Source of the DNA: an uncultured Methanobrevibacter sp.
Lineage (GTDB): Archaea; Methanobacteriota; Methanobacteria; Methanobacteriales; Methanobacteriaceae
NCBI GenBank assembly: GCA_900318035.1
Contig: ONJC01000002.1
Span: 1 to 64,000, forward strand
Reading direction: 5' to 3'
Length of the DNA stretch: 64,000 nucleotides
The notes below the pieces were generated by a model, which saw only the letters and a program-made list of their open reading frames with translations, had not been told where the DNA came from and searched no databases. Positions 27,001 through 30,429 of the stretch are shown piece by piece; position 1 is the stretch's first letter, and each line of letters begins with the position of its first letter. Position numbers and translations under genes: made by a program.

Positions 27001-27594
27001 AGCACCACCGTTCAAACCAGCAGCATTGCCTTCAAAGTTACAGTTTGTGATTGTATCTCCAATAGCGGATCCAAGGTATACTGCACCACCATGGCCACTA
27101 GCAGTGTTGTTAATAAAGTTACAATTATCTAAGGTTAATTTACCTCCAGAAGTTATAGACCCTCCATTTCCGTCAGCATTACCATTGATAAATGTAATTC
27201 CTTTTAAAGTTACTGTTTTTCCTTCAGCAATATTGAATATTCTAGACTTATGATTAGCATCAATGATTACATTACCCTTACCATCAATAACGATATCATG
27301 ATCTATTAAAATACCAACACTGCCGGTATCAGTACTTTTATATGTATAATTCTTTATCAGAGTTAACTCTGATGCACCATTTATTTGGCCTTGTAAGTCG
27401 CTGAATGAATCTGCATTCGCCACTTCCGCCAAACTACCTACATCAGAGTTAGGAAGCGCATATGCAGAGACATTAGAAGCTGACAAGACCTTACTATCAG
27501 TGCTATTTGATCCTCCATCAGCAGCAGATACTGCCTGAATTGAGAAAATAACACATATTAATAAAATTATTGTCAATATCTCTTTTTTATTCAT
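1..27594 (-). CDS. Giant adhesin-like surface protein, C-terminus beyond window
   Basis: The frame is open from ATG at 27594 to base 1: 9,198 codons, no stop, and the frame at base 1 is that of the start. A GGAGGG ribosome binding site lies about 9 nt upstream. Residues 1-25 (MNKKEILTIILLICVIFSIQ..) are a signal peptide. Residues about 60-4,090 are Asn-rich parallel beta-helix repeats with the recurring core 'NNTA..GGAIYW..' typical of POMP/pectate-lyase-like folds. A second cap begins near residue 2,635, so there are two helix modules. After a spacer (about residues 4,090-4,250), Ig-like units of roughly 90 residues run to the edge, each with 'YNGDDKY', 'NVTVTVNG' and 'V.NL.AGNY' elements. 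N-glycosylation sequons are very frequent. No catalytic motif is visible. This is the known architecture of methanogen adhesin-like proteins; the binding target is unknown. The true C-terminus and anchor are not visible. Confidence 0.93.
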   Translation of the reverse strand, partial: MNKKEILTIILLICVIFSIQAVSAADGGSNSTDSKVLSASNVSAYALPNSDVGSLAEVANADSFSDLQGQINGASELTLIKNYTYKSTDTGSVGILIDHDIVIDGKGNVIIDANHKSRIFNIAEGKTVTLKGITFINGNADGNGGSITSGGKLTLDNCNFINNTASGHGGAVYLGSAIGDTITNCNFEGNAAGLNGGAVDWYLGSSDGKIIGSNFTSNTAKRSGGAVHWSGYYGTIKDSNFTHNIATGEVISEIGGIQGGGDGGAVLWVGSNGTVDNCIFVDNFAQYRGGAIFLHGNSTENCTNTTVSNSNFEDNVAGLNGGAIDWQKGAHNGRLVNSNFTNNTAWRSGGAVYWYGINGTITNCDFNGNDAIGNVTEHDKHIVTYETVGGNGGAITWTGSDGIVYKSTFTNNTATNKGGAVYLQGSTQGLCNNTNFDTCTFISNIAGVNGGAIDWYRGARNGHVLNSIFENNIANRSGGAIFWSGIKGEIKNSNFTNNTALGIKEAEDSYGNMTYGGYGGAVIWTGSDGIVDNCKFDSNKAMYNEATVSGGRGGAVYLQGSMQNGEITNCSNTTFTNCEFINNFAGTNGGAIDWHEGAHDGTVSHSIFKNNTANSNGGAIYWRGHEGYILNSNFTNNTAKGLYIGSYGNLGDGGAIFWAGIDGDVENCSFISNEAIYNLDLVLVDSTGARINGGRGGAVYLTECEHANRNTTFKNVYFENNTAGTNGGAIDWHDGAEDGLVDNGTFINNTAKRNGGAVFWHGHNGTIKHSRFINNRATGEDWEYSMPLDMGTKTIVDENGNLILGNIYVLQQNSMPLPTETDISQYEGKLVVLNYTSPTDSNVLCFHSYVLIGNASAGYTWKLLDETQINISDSIISPVDWAIDQYFGGDGGTILWSGDIGLIENCTFIDSNSARRGGGAYMTGCDNVTYIDCYFENCTSGTNGGGVDWLAGANYGKIYNCIFNNTRAARSAGAIYYDGWYGDMQNITIINTQSWGGALKQSKDKRVNYAGWDSSHWDTNTTGGDAGAIMYTGSFINVYNVTFTNCNASGRGGAVFLQDNHNVTFDLCTFENNIASGTAKNTFINDTDIGSGLNTWLTGYGGAIAFDLGATNGTIKNSKFNNNTAIRLGGAISFGKGSSNAFVLNSTFDDNTAYRSGGAISWDGTNGNMKDCTFRNNSALGTDINRDIIDITSLDQLKYNGTEKPPGAPAGGKGIYIQYQGHNPTTNRSANYTMYVYIGTEWNAIEFTTETGPSTVDWATDEYFGGNGGTIFWRGDVGLVDNCTFIDSNSARRGGGAYMTGSDNITFQNSKFINCTSGTNGGGLDWLAGANYGKVINCTFDHTRAARSAGAIYYDGDYGRMENIIINNTRAHGGTLDKSKDGRVNYAGWDSSHWDTNTTGGDAGAIMFTGDHEYVYNITFINCSADGRGGAVFLQDNENITFDLCTFIGNEAYGNATNTWPDYTKERNDANLNTKVDYKLTGHGGAIAFDIGAHSCTIKNSEFNYNYARRDGGAINIAENSFNFTIENSIFNNDSTGDDGGAINWEGDVGLVKNITCYNCVGVAFDDKVTGSSTSKGGTICVTGDNITITESKFTLGTVYYNKGKLNETDAGAIFITGENTTVSHSLFDRCYSPNHAGAIKVIGNKTIIDNCTFVSCNATEEGGALYVQGLDCKLYNSTFRNIIAGDDGGAIIWTGARGMIYNSTFTITHAVGMKGHHSKGGSINLIGANSTVSKSKFEMVSTIVAGGAIYATGDNINITDSTFSKCNVTMKDETGYIYGGGAIFVEGVNSLISNCTFKQTHAQEGGVVYIHGNNATIDNSTSMMSYAKTGGAVYIQGNHAVINNSDISMTNASGSGGAVYIVGSNATIENSNFNNTIAKLGSSYISLGSNYPSKIKPNEENTNVGGAIFIGGNNANIIGSNFTNSAAAAGGIIYLKGDYCNIYNSSLDQGYSFYDGGAFYSTGIYSSVYYSNFTNNVAKSDGGALFWLGSKYNYVIGCIFDNNTALADPGHDTKGGGAIYFSENGEYCGIKDSKFFHNSAQADKTKADGGAILWDKSSHIYLDGCLFDSNFVTSKSDNWIQGGVMYARPNNNFTISNCVFQNCWSKREAGALYLQNGGTVGIHLINNTFINNTAYGNKVTNDNDLGGGAVLVKSASGSFTMINSTFINNTSNYGGGIVFHSVNGGTITMTNATFDGNKATFGDQNCGQGGGIWTKIKITVNNITFSNGEAAHKGGGLYISNNAEMVYTNLTFINNTAINGGGLYWSRSATIDGMNFINNSAELGGAIYIPTGSNNVLNCNFSGNSANQGGAIYAVGGNIIISKNNFTNNRAAMEGGAIYLPYSTSNVVDVSYSVFIGNNATRGGAIFSGTKYDASKYIHDCNFTDNIATMAGGAIYIENTQLIKNCNFDANKATTGDGGAVYVQEGVTGVKIEDSTFTNSHAYNGGAVYYGGTTNINNGLKIIDSTFIKNIADYNGGAILYVTNNGINNYRDYNNFDGIGIISQTGKTTVKTNVTKVEIITTSLFEDNIDYKLLLRVISDRETPFIAVYLDNPRDWRSNKLRFVVNLTNATTHEVIQSVVVNASNYDTHYRDGMLYVAFSNLIMNETYNITASFEDIDYMYKQNSTMAQAHGEVIGEFKLLQRLIEDAIDRGDSEIVLNRTFTFTPLYNGKHDNMDDRCINLTHINRPFTIRGEGWRIDAAGYSRIFYITSPNVTIDNVVLVGGNASGEYGDSMYHDGDIGGAIYWAGANGTISNSLIEQNNANLGGGIYYNATAPDCQIINTRFVKNNAVTHGGAIDCNASRMGLYNTTFTDNYAYIGAALCREINATDGKGKNNTFTGNHAEYAGAALAWINATHISIDTYYFYNNYVGYSGGAIYVGEGSKNCEILNCVFDNNWVENESDGHGGAIEWYSEKGTVYNSVFSNNHAYDGGAIYVGSGSGEINVTKSTFTDNYASTLGGAISIAASAVTLNESNFYNNKAIKGGALYVGGNGTDNYIYSSVFEGNTAIGVEGEMSGLGGAIDWVASSGTIIDTRFTSNYADYGGGVYFGGKSNESTIKNCIFEDNQAKYNGGAIDCNASKMYLSNTVFDGNIAQFGAALCRETNAKSGSGENNTFKNNHAIVAGAALGWMGSIGIKITNYTFINNSADVAGGAIYVSPTSHNCSIIDCNFEDNYVTNKTNCWSGGESFSWIAWDGNDMTFSTDYSDNSSKISTFKIDVLETIYYYNDAEDLDTLLGTGGAMTILASNATITNTKFTGNSARLGGGIYVGANSGSTNINNTVWRANVASQRGGAINLHASAVHIDEGKFYDNIAINGSAVYVGGVGTENKIHESIFDGNIATGYGAGIYWIAHEGEIINSKFIRNAAEYGGGIYLNGKSHNTNITNTTFSYNNATKNGGAIECNASNIGIYNLTFDHNYAGEYGAALCREINATSGHGTHNTFIANHAGISGAALAWMGVKNIHIIDYTFTDNTAESSGGAIFIGEGSNNDIIENCTFEGNHLTNLTVDHNGGAIDCRGENLTIDYVEFTNNGAYTGGAIYMGSHSKTIRIFDSNFTENYAIGDGGALGLKAESLSINNTNFISNTAGRHGGAVYAGGNGTNNTIHYALFESNTAGDHGGAINWLASAGVFEYINFTKNSAEYGGGIYLNGVSSNSTLNTIIFKENRATKNGGAIDCNATRMGLSNVQFISNYAGEYGAALCREANATGGFGGNNTFISNHADIAGAALAWLGVGGININNYTFINNTAYSSGGAIYVRGDSPNCKVRNCYFDNNYVTDVRNGQGGAIDWLGDHGYIYNTTFENSFAVNGGTLYVGINSTDMNITDSLFTGSRAIGEGGSVVLYGDNVNIIRTNFTYSIGLVRGGAISAYQAHNITVVDCIFDHTVGAGYVDPSNVTYGDGGAIYLKDGSNLNITNVKFTDVESHAMGTVTVINCSNSGIYNSTFSGMFAFAHGGCVAWINSTNVTVDTCNFLDSGASYNGGSIFFNNTDAVVKNSLFNNTSTPWGNGGAIYINGNVTVDNSTFVGYSASLDNAGAIYLHAGNSTISNSSFNGKNAIWVAKNANVTIIEINITGKNPNDDLKYLVDSYDSETNPVFYAVWNDGHLYLKGNNFDYVSFNNGTIWSQTYVYMLSNETYNITWMDEFTFWAEILDDTQDNHIISVSSLYATNDVYQEGGGTAYPLKYNRVKVPNAYYQGAFHLKPNDPNLKKYEYKNGTVNVKMPLNLNVTYEIVGDQVKITAQLSPESKSNFTLQDNHLYFKINDKEYYPVLLECNSTREGHFLTWVLAVGKDVLNNLSAGHYKVTAYHPGDEVHWNVTSSAEFNFDKRQTWIKIVIENSVYGVYPLANITTNGNGTVMLSMNGRTERYDLSKSKNATCKDGIYTLLVRFDALYAPGNYTMSAVYEADDYYEYALNDTSFEIFKRNVTISAEGMDIVFWDVEYINATLRIIVREGETVNTTALQPISGYVTVYVGPGQEFAAKIIDGVAQFAIPNLFSDEYKNIKVNYEGDYFYNGNVTYINFTVGPTGNFTVDVKVDNITYGENATVRVKVPSLADGNVTIYVDGIKWGTVNLTDGTAELGNITGLAGGDHVVNVTYNGGRYYAAKNSTNVIFNVAKKSDWKMTIRSTQAPYGENTTITILTDPYNVAGKNVTITIDGKKYVVNLTNGVANLTLNNLSAGTYLSSVEYAGDTNYSYMMQKFNLNIVKATPTVTLTQDGTNVIATVSGNVTGNVTFNIHGESYTINLVDGKATLLHNLTPGNTIVVVEYNGDKNYTKAFGWNTFGIDQYVTPINATPTNITYGENEIINVTVNKTATGYIVINIGGNRHLLPLENGTALFNISGLAPGKYENITVTYSGDDNFKRVATNISFKVDPTDKYKIDVKVDDISYGQNATVRVLVATDAVGNVTISIDGKVIKTVNLTNGVATLDVEGLAGGNHVVNVTYNGGPRYAPKNNGTTFKVNPASWKVNITEVDYRPYGQTTTINITNIPSDFTAKNLTIKIDGVSYVVPIVDGKASLKLSNLSAGSHSGLVVYAGDANYSAISQVFRPNIPQAKSTITLEEVNGDIVATVSGVNATGNVTFYVNGAEYTIDLTSQRTATLTKDHLSFGINGIVAIYNGDKNYTSARTVENFTIDKIPTDLTVVAAPDIAYLSQNTRITVTMENVTKGKVLIEINNNYNYTVEIKDGIAVLDVVLPVGDYTVKAYYFGNSTHEASNKSGNAFKVLDKTTPVINITVPSDVKVGQTVEIPVSSNGYNFTVWINGVKQTITKGKITYAVTEAGIYTIYANTTENDTYYSVERTEIFEAFKTNATLIISEIGTIYVGDEITITLTTGITDGEITIKVDDTVIGADGKFTPLLEGKYTITVVSKETGKYYEGFNSTVFTVIKRNSQINVTATGAVVGDNATITVKTYANATGYVTVNVNGTNYTIPLNNAGEGSLQIPGLGNGTYMVNVTYLGDDQYKPSTNSTTFEMTKVNATMTISVSDITYRESANITVTITPGATGYITIRVNNTRTVTLPIVEGKVNWIVSGLGANNYTVWANYSGDGKYNINNTDKVNKSFEVKKADPDLSAIVEGVVYQNATVKIFIDKEIHGKVVNVTVNGALYPNVSVDEEFIAQVLNEYRPYTVIVEYGGNENFTDDRVQLSFTPSKITNYGLTVYGMNITVGDEEIITVEVPNHADDVVIWVNGAKFRNTSFSGNKATFNITGLNLKQGIYTVTATVNDTEIDHINFTALFTVSKTYPTMNITVFNNESIYVGDTVKVVVSVPKDVTESVTIEINNIKLTNKTVNGNATFYIPSITYGNKTVVAVYVGDDKYYYNSTTANFTVSKRNSQVNVSATGDNVGGKATITVQVQSNATGYVTVNVNGTNYTIALNSTGAGSVNITGLGNGTYYVYATYLGDDQYLPSTNVTETFDMIKVVPVINIAVGNVTYGSDTVIVVTVPGATGNITIKINDTDKGEFTLVNGKVTYNAGILGVENYTVYVSYKGDDKYATGSADKDFNVTKATPYITIDCAPVDANTNATVTVTINSDASGSLNITVNNKNYTASILGGVASFTVDKLPVGKYDIVANYAGDANYTARVNETLIDGLEVIKVQYYEMNVSAVDVHVGENTTITVHVPKDATGNVTVWVNGTQIINSTIVDGVATVQLNKTISGRYVVNATLSDKKYANQTVYTAYWVSKVDIPIVITVVNEDNIKVGDTVKVVVSVPKDVTESVTIEINNIKLTNKTVNGDAIFYIPSITYGNKTVVAAYVGDDKYYYNSTTANFTVSKRNSQVNVTVTSPIEVGDNATVTVKTYENATGYVIVNVDGNNYTINLTDGEGSIEISGLKNETYKVNVTYIGDDQYLSSINATQSIKVNKVDSSINLTVSDNGIIANGSDVNITIKAPADVTGKVTVTVTGAETVKTYTVYVNDGEGILHLDSPAIGTYTVTAVYLTNDKYKQSTNDTSFEVFSTSGALNVDSLTVAVNVHGQITVTIGEDHAGDEVTIIVTGANGEVIKQNATFTYAEGVSTATLDTGLLDAGSYDVTAIYKEIDGTKTTVHRGTSAFNVYKLASQITIKELNATIFVGETENITLAIELDENHKGGDISVWVNGVEYTTTTSELVVRIPNLNADDYNVKVVYHGNEWYNESSTTGSFKVVKNPTPITVEVTNSTFDSVEQINVTVPAGVSGQILLDIDGQHYYANVTATGLAQFNITGLEAGEHKFNVTYIGNYKYLANNTNATLTVSKLNATGIAVSVDNITYGQKANITVTVPDGITGNVTIKLNDTNNRQITLPVYDGKVNWIVENLAGGVYAVNVTYNGNNKYNVNSTISTKFRVNRADPIVESSATAIVDKNGEIVVYIKPGVYGGVIIDNEQVVVTGLDKEYTKTIESGIVTIVTDTPLEYREYTYIVKYSGDENYTGFEKSFTFTPDKVTDYELNITAEDVEVDNLTNITVNVPDDASGKVIVGINGTNYTATIKDGKAIFNNQTGLPVGKYNITAYFGDDKYVNKTATGVFYINKHETPITIDVGDIKVGDTAVINVTAPGDVLNDVYIEIDGVKYAASAVSDGKAVFKVQILSNGTRTVVATYDGGNKYKFNSTTANFTVVKNNLTITVQNIDDIIYVGSPVTITANLNETVTGEVVFNINGINYNVHVDNADSASYTYTPLNNATLTVVATFMGNDKYNSNASNEKQFIVNRTPTSIQVTFNSPIITSGDDAYVIITMDPSINANVVLYHGDKPYDVAVVNGEGRYVVSNLASGIQTFTAEFAGDDKYANSTSEPAYLAVNMISTKLNITLDKESINVGENATVSIVLNQSINAIVTLKINGHNNTVGLVNGKGSLTLTDLANGTYIITAVFAGDDRYNQTISNNVILKVNKIITDINATVKVPVTYGNDALVTVELNVTINATVRLSVDGKEYNVALVDGKGIFNASGLNSGDHTVNVVFADDGMYTRSTNSTTFTINKATLAAEVIGLNVTVEQNSTFVINVTDDFKGNVSIKVGDKVLYNGTVKTLINATKLLVGDKIATVVFYGDDNYNKLTLDNVKFTVSRVTPTITVTINDVTYPNKAIANIVVGNNANGTVNVTVGGRVIKGNVENGIATVDLTGLSAGSKVANVEFFTNDAYNNNATGSAKFTVYPNNSLVTITKDKAVYKVGEDIEIKFEVINSTGDLKILIDGVYYNTYSPNPQNHTIRIAGYGEGVHHITAMLAGDVNYTGYSTTTDLTVVKNNLTINVDKTTDPSEIYVGSPVKITANLNETVTGEVIFTINGMNYTVSITNAKVATYDYTPVNNATLTVVANFTGNDRYNSKVSAPKQFTVSRVASSVSLSDVTIEVGQTAKIVVTVTSGATGVVNVTVNGVTQSVGLVDSKATVYVSGLVNDTYPIAVKYLGDDKYADSVNNDYNVIVNKISTYDFVVIASDTVVGGSSVVTVIMPSDADGNITIDGKTAKVVGGKATIVLDKETSAGPGSVTVAYGHDSKYADKNGVVANYNVDKATSSVKIAVENVYVIGDTVTVTLTPVNGTATVKINDKVYTVTDNVVSFKANATGNYTVVATIAESDNYYGSSATATFEIIKATSGIGIDVDEVYKVGDDIVITLSPVNSTGDVSVTINGESYPVVNKVVTITGGLPNGTYTIIANLTGDANYGPSCNHTVFKVVKDDLTISVSDVSDPATIVVGSPVTFTATLGKEVTGDVVFVINGANYAVHVVDASVATFTYTPLNNATLTVVANFTGNDRYNSKVSAPKQFTVDKVASDVLVKADNITFGDVAVINITVTPGATGNVTVTIGDEFNKTVGITDGITSVIVPGLTYGNKTVEVTYNGDDRLMPSTAQTKFTVSNSTTALAAVVQNITYGEIETITVITNATGGTVTVRIDGQADREKEIKDGRAEFSIEGLGAGNYTAEIIYKGDGGFNDTSIKVNFTVEKADPKITVNTSDIVYGDVEHIIIRSNAEGNVTVKINGIEIPVVLIFNGEDWTGKLMASRWNNDNTLNNQVKLNVEGLEAGKYNVEVTFNGNDDYSKVTATDDFVVSKANATISIESDDSIKVGETLYVNITVSNINATGDVIISVDGKNDTVTLEEGGKIVKYPIKSLAGGNHTITVFYNGDKNLTGNWTSKTVEVEKIDSYDMNMEIKNSTVGGKQTITVTVPDNATGRVLFDINGQHYYANVSDGKAILEIDTLPANKYSVTATYEGNENYTSKSVSDEFDVSKNNSTLTIETQTVEYGDNEVIIFNVPEDATGNITVTVNGKTYTVAVSGGKGNLTVPKLPAGPYTVEATYNGDGKYKSRDNSTKFEVAKVKLGPEDINVVDQGNGTVVVVVPEDAEGNITIKIGDKNYTAPIENGFAKVTVDDLTPGVHNAEVLYSGDNNYEKASTTTKVTVPKQNAPIDATVQNTTVGKDGVITVTVPEDAKGNITIEIDGVNYTKPVQDGKAIFNVGGLTDGNKTIAIDYSGDDKYMANHTTASMTVSKVAPEITFDVTTRGDDIIVEVTAPKDITDPVLVDVNDVGYYVNITDGKGRLVIPDMAGGDYEVFARYPGDDKYGPSSTESKSVEISDLPSNVTVKVDNITYGDKAVVEVTVPDDATGTVNVTIGGKTYTANVTAGKALIVVPGLKADNYTVDVTYSGDDKYKPSSNSTDFEVAKVELSPDEIKVVDQGNGTVVVVVPENASGTVTVEIDGKNYTAPIKDGVAEIDISDAAPGEH
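8754..10305 (-). repeat. Pair of near-identical 220-bp blocks in Ig-like region
   Basis: Bases 8754-8973 and 10086-10305 are nearly the same; I count four differences. The offset is 1,332 nt (444 codons, in frame). Each block encodes the end of one Ig-like unit and most of the next, with 'SKRNSQVNVSATG' or similar and '[19 protein letters not shown]'. The sequence between the blocks is different, so this is a dispersed duplication or gene conversion within one gene rather than a simple tandem array. Confidence 0.85.
23125..24966 (-). repeat. Internal tandem duplication, about 1.13-1.15 kb period
   Basis: Two consecutive segments inside the beta-helix region are close copies. Shared stretches sit exactly 1,131 nt apart in most of the unit (for example 23691-23751 against 24822-24882, and the stretches starting 23401 and 24532). 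They are 1,149 nt apart near the 5' end of the copies (23125 against 24274), a difference of six codons. Both copies encode 'NSARRGGGAYMTG', 'VNYAGWDSSHWDTNTTGG' and 'GRGGAVFLQDN'. Each copy is preceded in the protein by a non-repeat insert ending in a 'DWA.D.YFGG.GGT' motif, so the duplicated unit probably includes that insert in a more diverged form. Confidence 0.85.
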
Positions 27595-27678
27595 AATACA
27601 CCCCCTCCCATATTTCTTGATATGAATTATTATCACATCAGGGAGAGTCTATCGTGATTTATATATTATTACTTCATA

Positions 27679-27693
27679 ATATATATACTTTCG
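27679..27693 (-). promoter_or_regulatory. Candidate BRE/TATA promoter of giant adhesin gene
   Basis: The minus strand reads CGAAAGTATATATAT, a purine-rich BRE-like element followed by a TATA box, about 90 nt before the start codon. This implies a 5' leader of roughly 60 nt. The leader contains a short inverted repeat (ATCAC at 27632-27636, GTGAT at 27654-27658). A very similar element stands at a similar distance from the start of the next adhesin gene. The assignment is by motif only. Confidence 0.45.
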
Positions 27694-27699
27694 TTTATT

Positions 27700-30387
27700 G
27701 AATTTTTAGGAAAAATTAAAAATTTGATTAGCATATTAAATAAATCTTTGATTATTAGTGCAAAAATTTTTTTATAAAATTAAATATTATACAACTATTA
27801 TATATTATAAATGAATAAAAAATATTTAGTCATTCCTAAATTAAATTTAGTTCACTTATAAACGAACAAAATAAACATAAAAAGTAATACAAACTTTGAA
27901 TTATAAATAATTCTTTTAAAAACTAAAAATTCTAAAAATTATTCATAATTTTATGGCAAAATCTTACCAAAAGTGCTAAAAACTGAATTTTTTATATTCG
28001 ATTAAAATTAGCTAAATCCCCTACAAACAGATATGAAACACTTGTTCGATTAATATCAAACTAAATATGAATAATTTAAACATAACTAAAACAATATTAT
28101 ACAAAAATGCACCTGTTAAAAAATGCGACTAGTAATGATAAAAATAAATTACATGACCAAATAATAAATAATTTAATAAAAAATAAACATATTACGAAAA
28201 AATTAAAGGAAATTAAACAAGTAACTAAGCAAAAAACGATAGCATTATCCAGTTAGCAATAGCAAATTCAGAATCTTGTCGCTGAAGCAAAAATAAGATT
28301 AATGAACCAAATGATATTTCATACTTATCATGCATATATTTCAAACATAGAACCTTCACATAGGACCTAGTTGCAGCGTGTTCATTGCAAAACTGATCAT
28401 TATTGCCAGGAAATACCTGATTGAGTAATCAATATATCAAACATCACAACTGCGTTGATAAACCAGATATTACTATCATGCCAAAATATTTGAAGGTTAA
28501 ATCAAAATCCCAATTTTTAACTAGAAAAAATGAGCAATTTCAATAAGATGATATATATGTGATAAACCATTTAGCCTATTTTCTAAAGATTAAATTTCAA
28601 TGAACACATCATGGACAATAATAAATAAATAATTATCAATTAGATGTGGAATTATTACAGAAACATATAAAATATTCATAGAATTAAATGAACTCCTAAA
28701 ATAATGGAAAAAATAAATACTATCAAACAAATTATCTGCACAGTTTAGATAAACAAGCAAATAATCTCAATATGTTTTAAGTAGGAAAATATTTACTGAA
28801 TAGTAATACTATAAAATTAAACCATCAAATAAATACGTATAATATTTATTATTTTTTGGCAGTTTTTTCATGAAAATTAACAATGACGCCAAATGATAAT
28901 CATTATCCTCAACCGCAACACCAGAATAAATCAAATTCATATCCATTCAGACTACATATGAAAACAGTTAAAGGGAAATGAATATCCAATAGAATATATG
29001 ACATTGAAGAAAAATATTTTTAAAAACAATGCTCCTGGAGTAAATTCTAAAATCTAAAATTGGAAAAAACCAATGTTTTTGACTAATTGATGTATATGGA
29101 GTAAGCAATATACAGCAGTTTTGAACCTTAAAATTAAGACAAAACTATCAATCACAGAAATCTATTGTATACACTCCATACATTGCCAAATTCAAAAATG
29201 CCTGAATAAGGAAAATAAGAAGATTATATTTTAAACCATAAAGTAGAGATCATATTCCAATACCCCCAACAGCAATACCAATATAGATTGACATACATAT
29301 GATTCTGCAATATTGTAAAGATGGGTAGAATATATTTCCACAGGCAGTATTTCTCATCACCATAGTATACTTCATGAGTTGCTTACAATCTAATATTTAA
29401 GTGGTTGAATATTAAATGTCATTGATTAAATTGTTATCCTCACAGTAACATTCATAGTGGACAAAATAGGAAATTGGTAATGTTTGTAAAATCATATTAT
29501 TCCTACTTCACCATACTTAACTAATAAAAGGTAAAAGTTAGAAATAATAAAATAACCAACAATAACATAACTGATATGAGTATCATTAGTGAATAATACA
29601 GAATAATATGGATAAGTATATATAAATCAATTATATGATTATTAATATCTATTCCATAATATTCATAAATACATTTAAATCAATAATATGAATTATATGA
29701 TTATAAGTATCATACCCATTATACCTAAACTTACATCATATGAATAATATCCATAACTACCTCTAAATATATTACTGCACATATATGGAGACGCATCGGA
29801 CAAATATGTGAATAATGATTTGAATTTTATTTCTTCAAAAATGAGCCCCACACCAGGGTCATGTTGGCTCTGTTAATTGCGAGGAAAATTGTGTTTGAAG
29901 AGGAAATGTAAATTGCATATTTACTCACATATCAAAAACAGTACTGTTGACAACAGCATTATCACATAACATTAACATCACCCAACATCGGAAAATGACT
30001 GGATTTTCATGAAATAATAATCATTGCCATGAATAACATAATCCACAAGGTTTATATGAAACTTCAAATTATTGTCAGCAGGAGTTGAAAATAAAATTAT
30101 TTGCAATACCCCATTACTTATCACAAAATATTGATACTATTATTTTTTAAATGGATGGGTATTGGCACATAATAATATAATATTATACTCAGACATTCAT
30201 TGAAAAATTATACAATAGATATGATGTCCATCATTTAAAACCTGCAAAAACATTTCCATTAGATGAAAATCAGATGTAAAAAGATTGAATTTAATTAAAA
30301 TAAATTTTAAAAAAATAAATCTTAAAAAAAACTAAACTAAACTGTAAACATATAAAATTAAAAGCAAGAAAAATAAATAGTAAAAAG
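27700..30387. other. 2.7-kb AT-rich stretch with no intact gene
   Basis: This stretch separates two same-strand adhesin genes. It is very AT-rich, with frequent stops in every frame I followed. Short open pieces survive, such as 30184-30279 on the plus strand (32 codons, 'FIEKLYNRYDVHHLKPAKTF'), and pieces around 28260-28340 and 28960-29060. They look like protein-coding sequence but have no start context and I do not recognise them. Decayed genes or a decayed insertion element are possible. I saw no tRNA, CRISPR or intact terminal inverted repeats. Confidence 0.5.
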
Positions 30388-30410
30388 TATATTGTAAATT
30401 ATACAATATA
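30388..30410 (-). terminator. Hairpin downstream of 3,718-aa adhesin gene
   Basis: A perfect 9-bp inverted repeat (TATATTGTA / TACAATATA, 5-nt loop) lies 20 nt past the adhesin stop codon. On the minus strand it is followed by a T-rich run (CTTTTTACTATTTATTTTTC). This is intrinsic-terminator-like; archaeal termination depends mainly on the T-rich tract. Confidence 0.6.
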
Positions 30411-30429
30411 TTTAACTTAAAAAAAAGAA

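Noticed and set aside
823..27253. Many short plus-strand and other-frame ORFs (for example 8060-8518, 25238-25657)
   Set aside because: They lie within the continuous minus-strand adhesin frame, mirror its repeats and lack ribosome binding sites.
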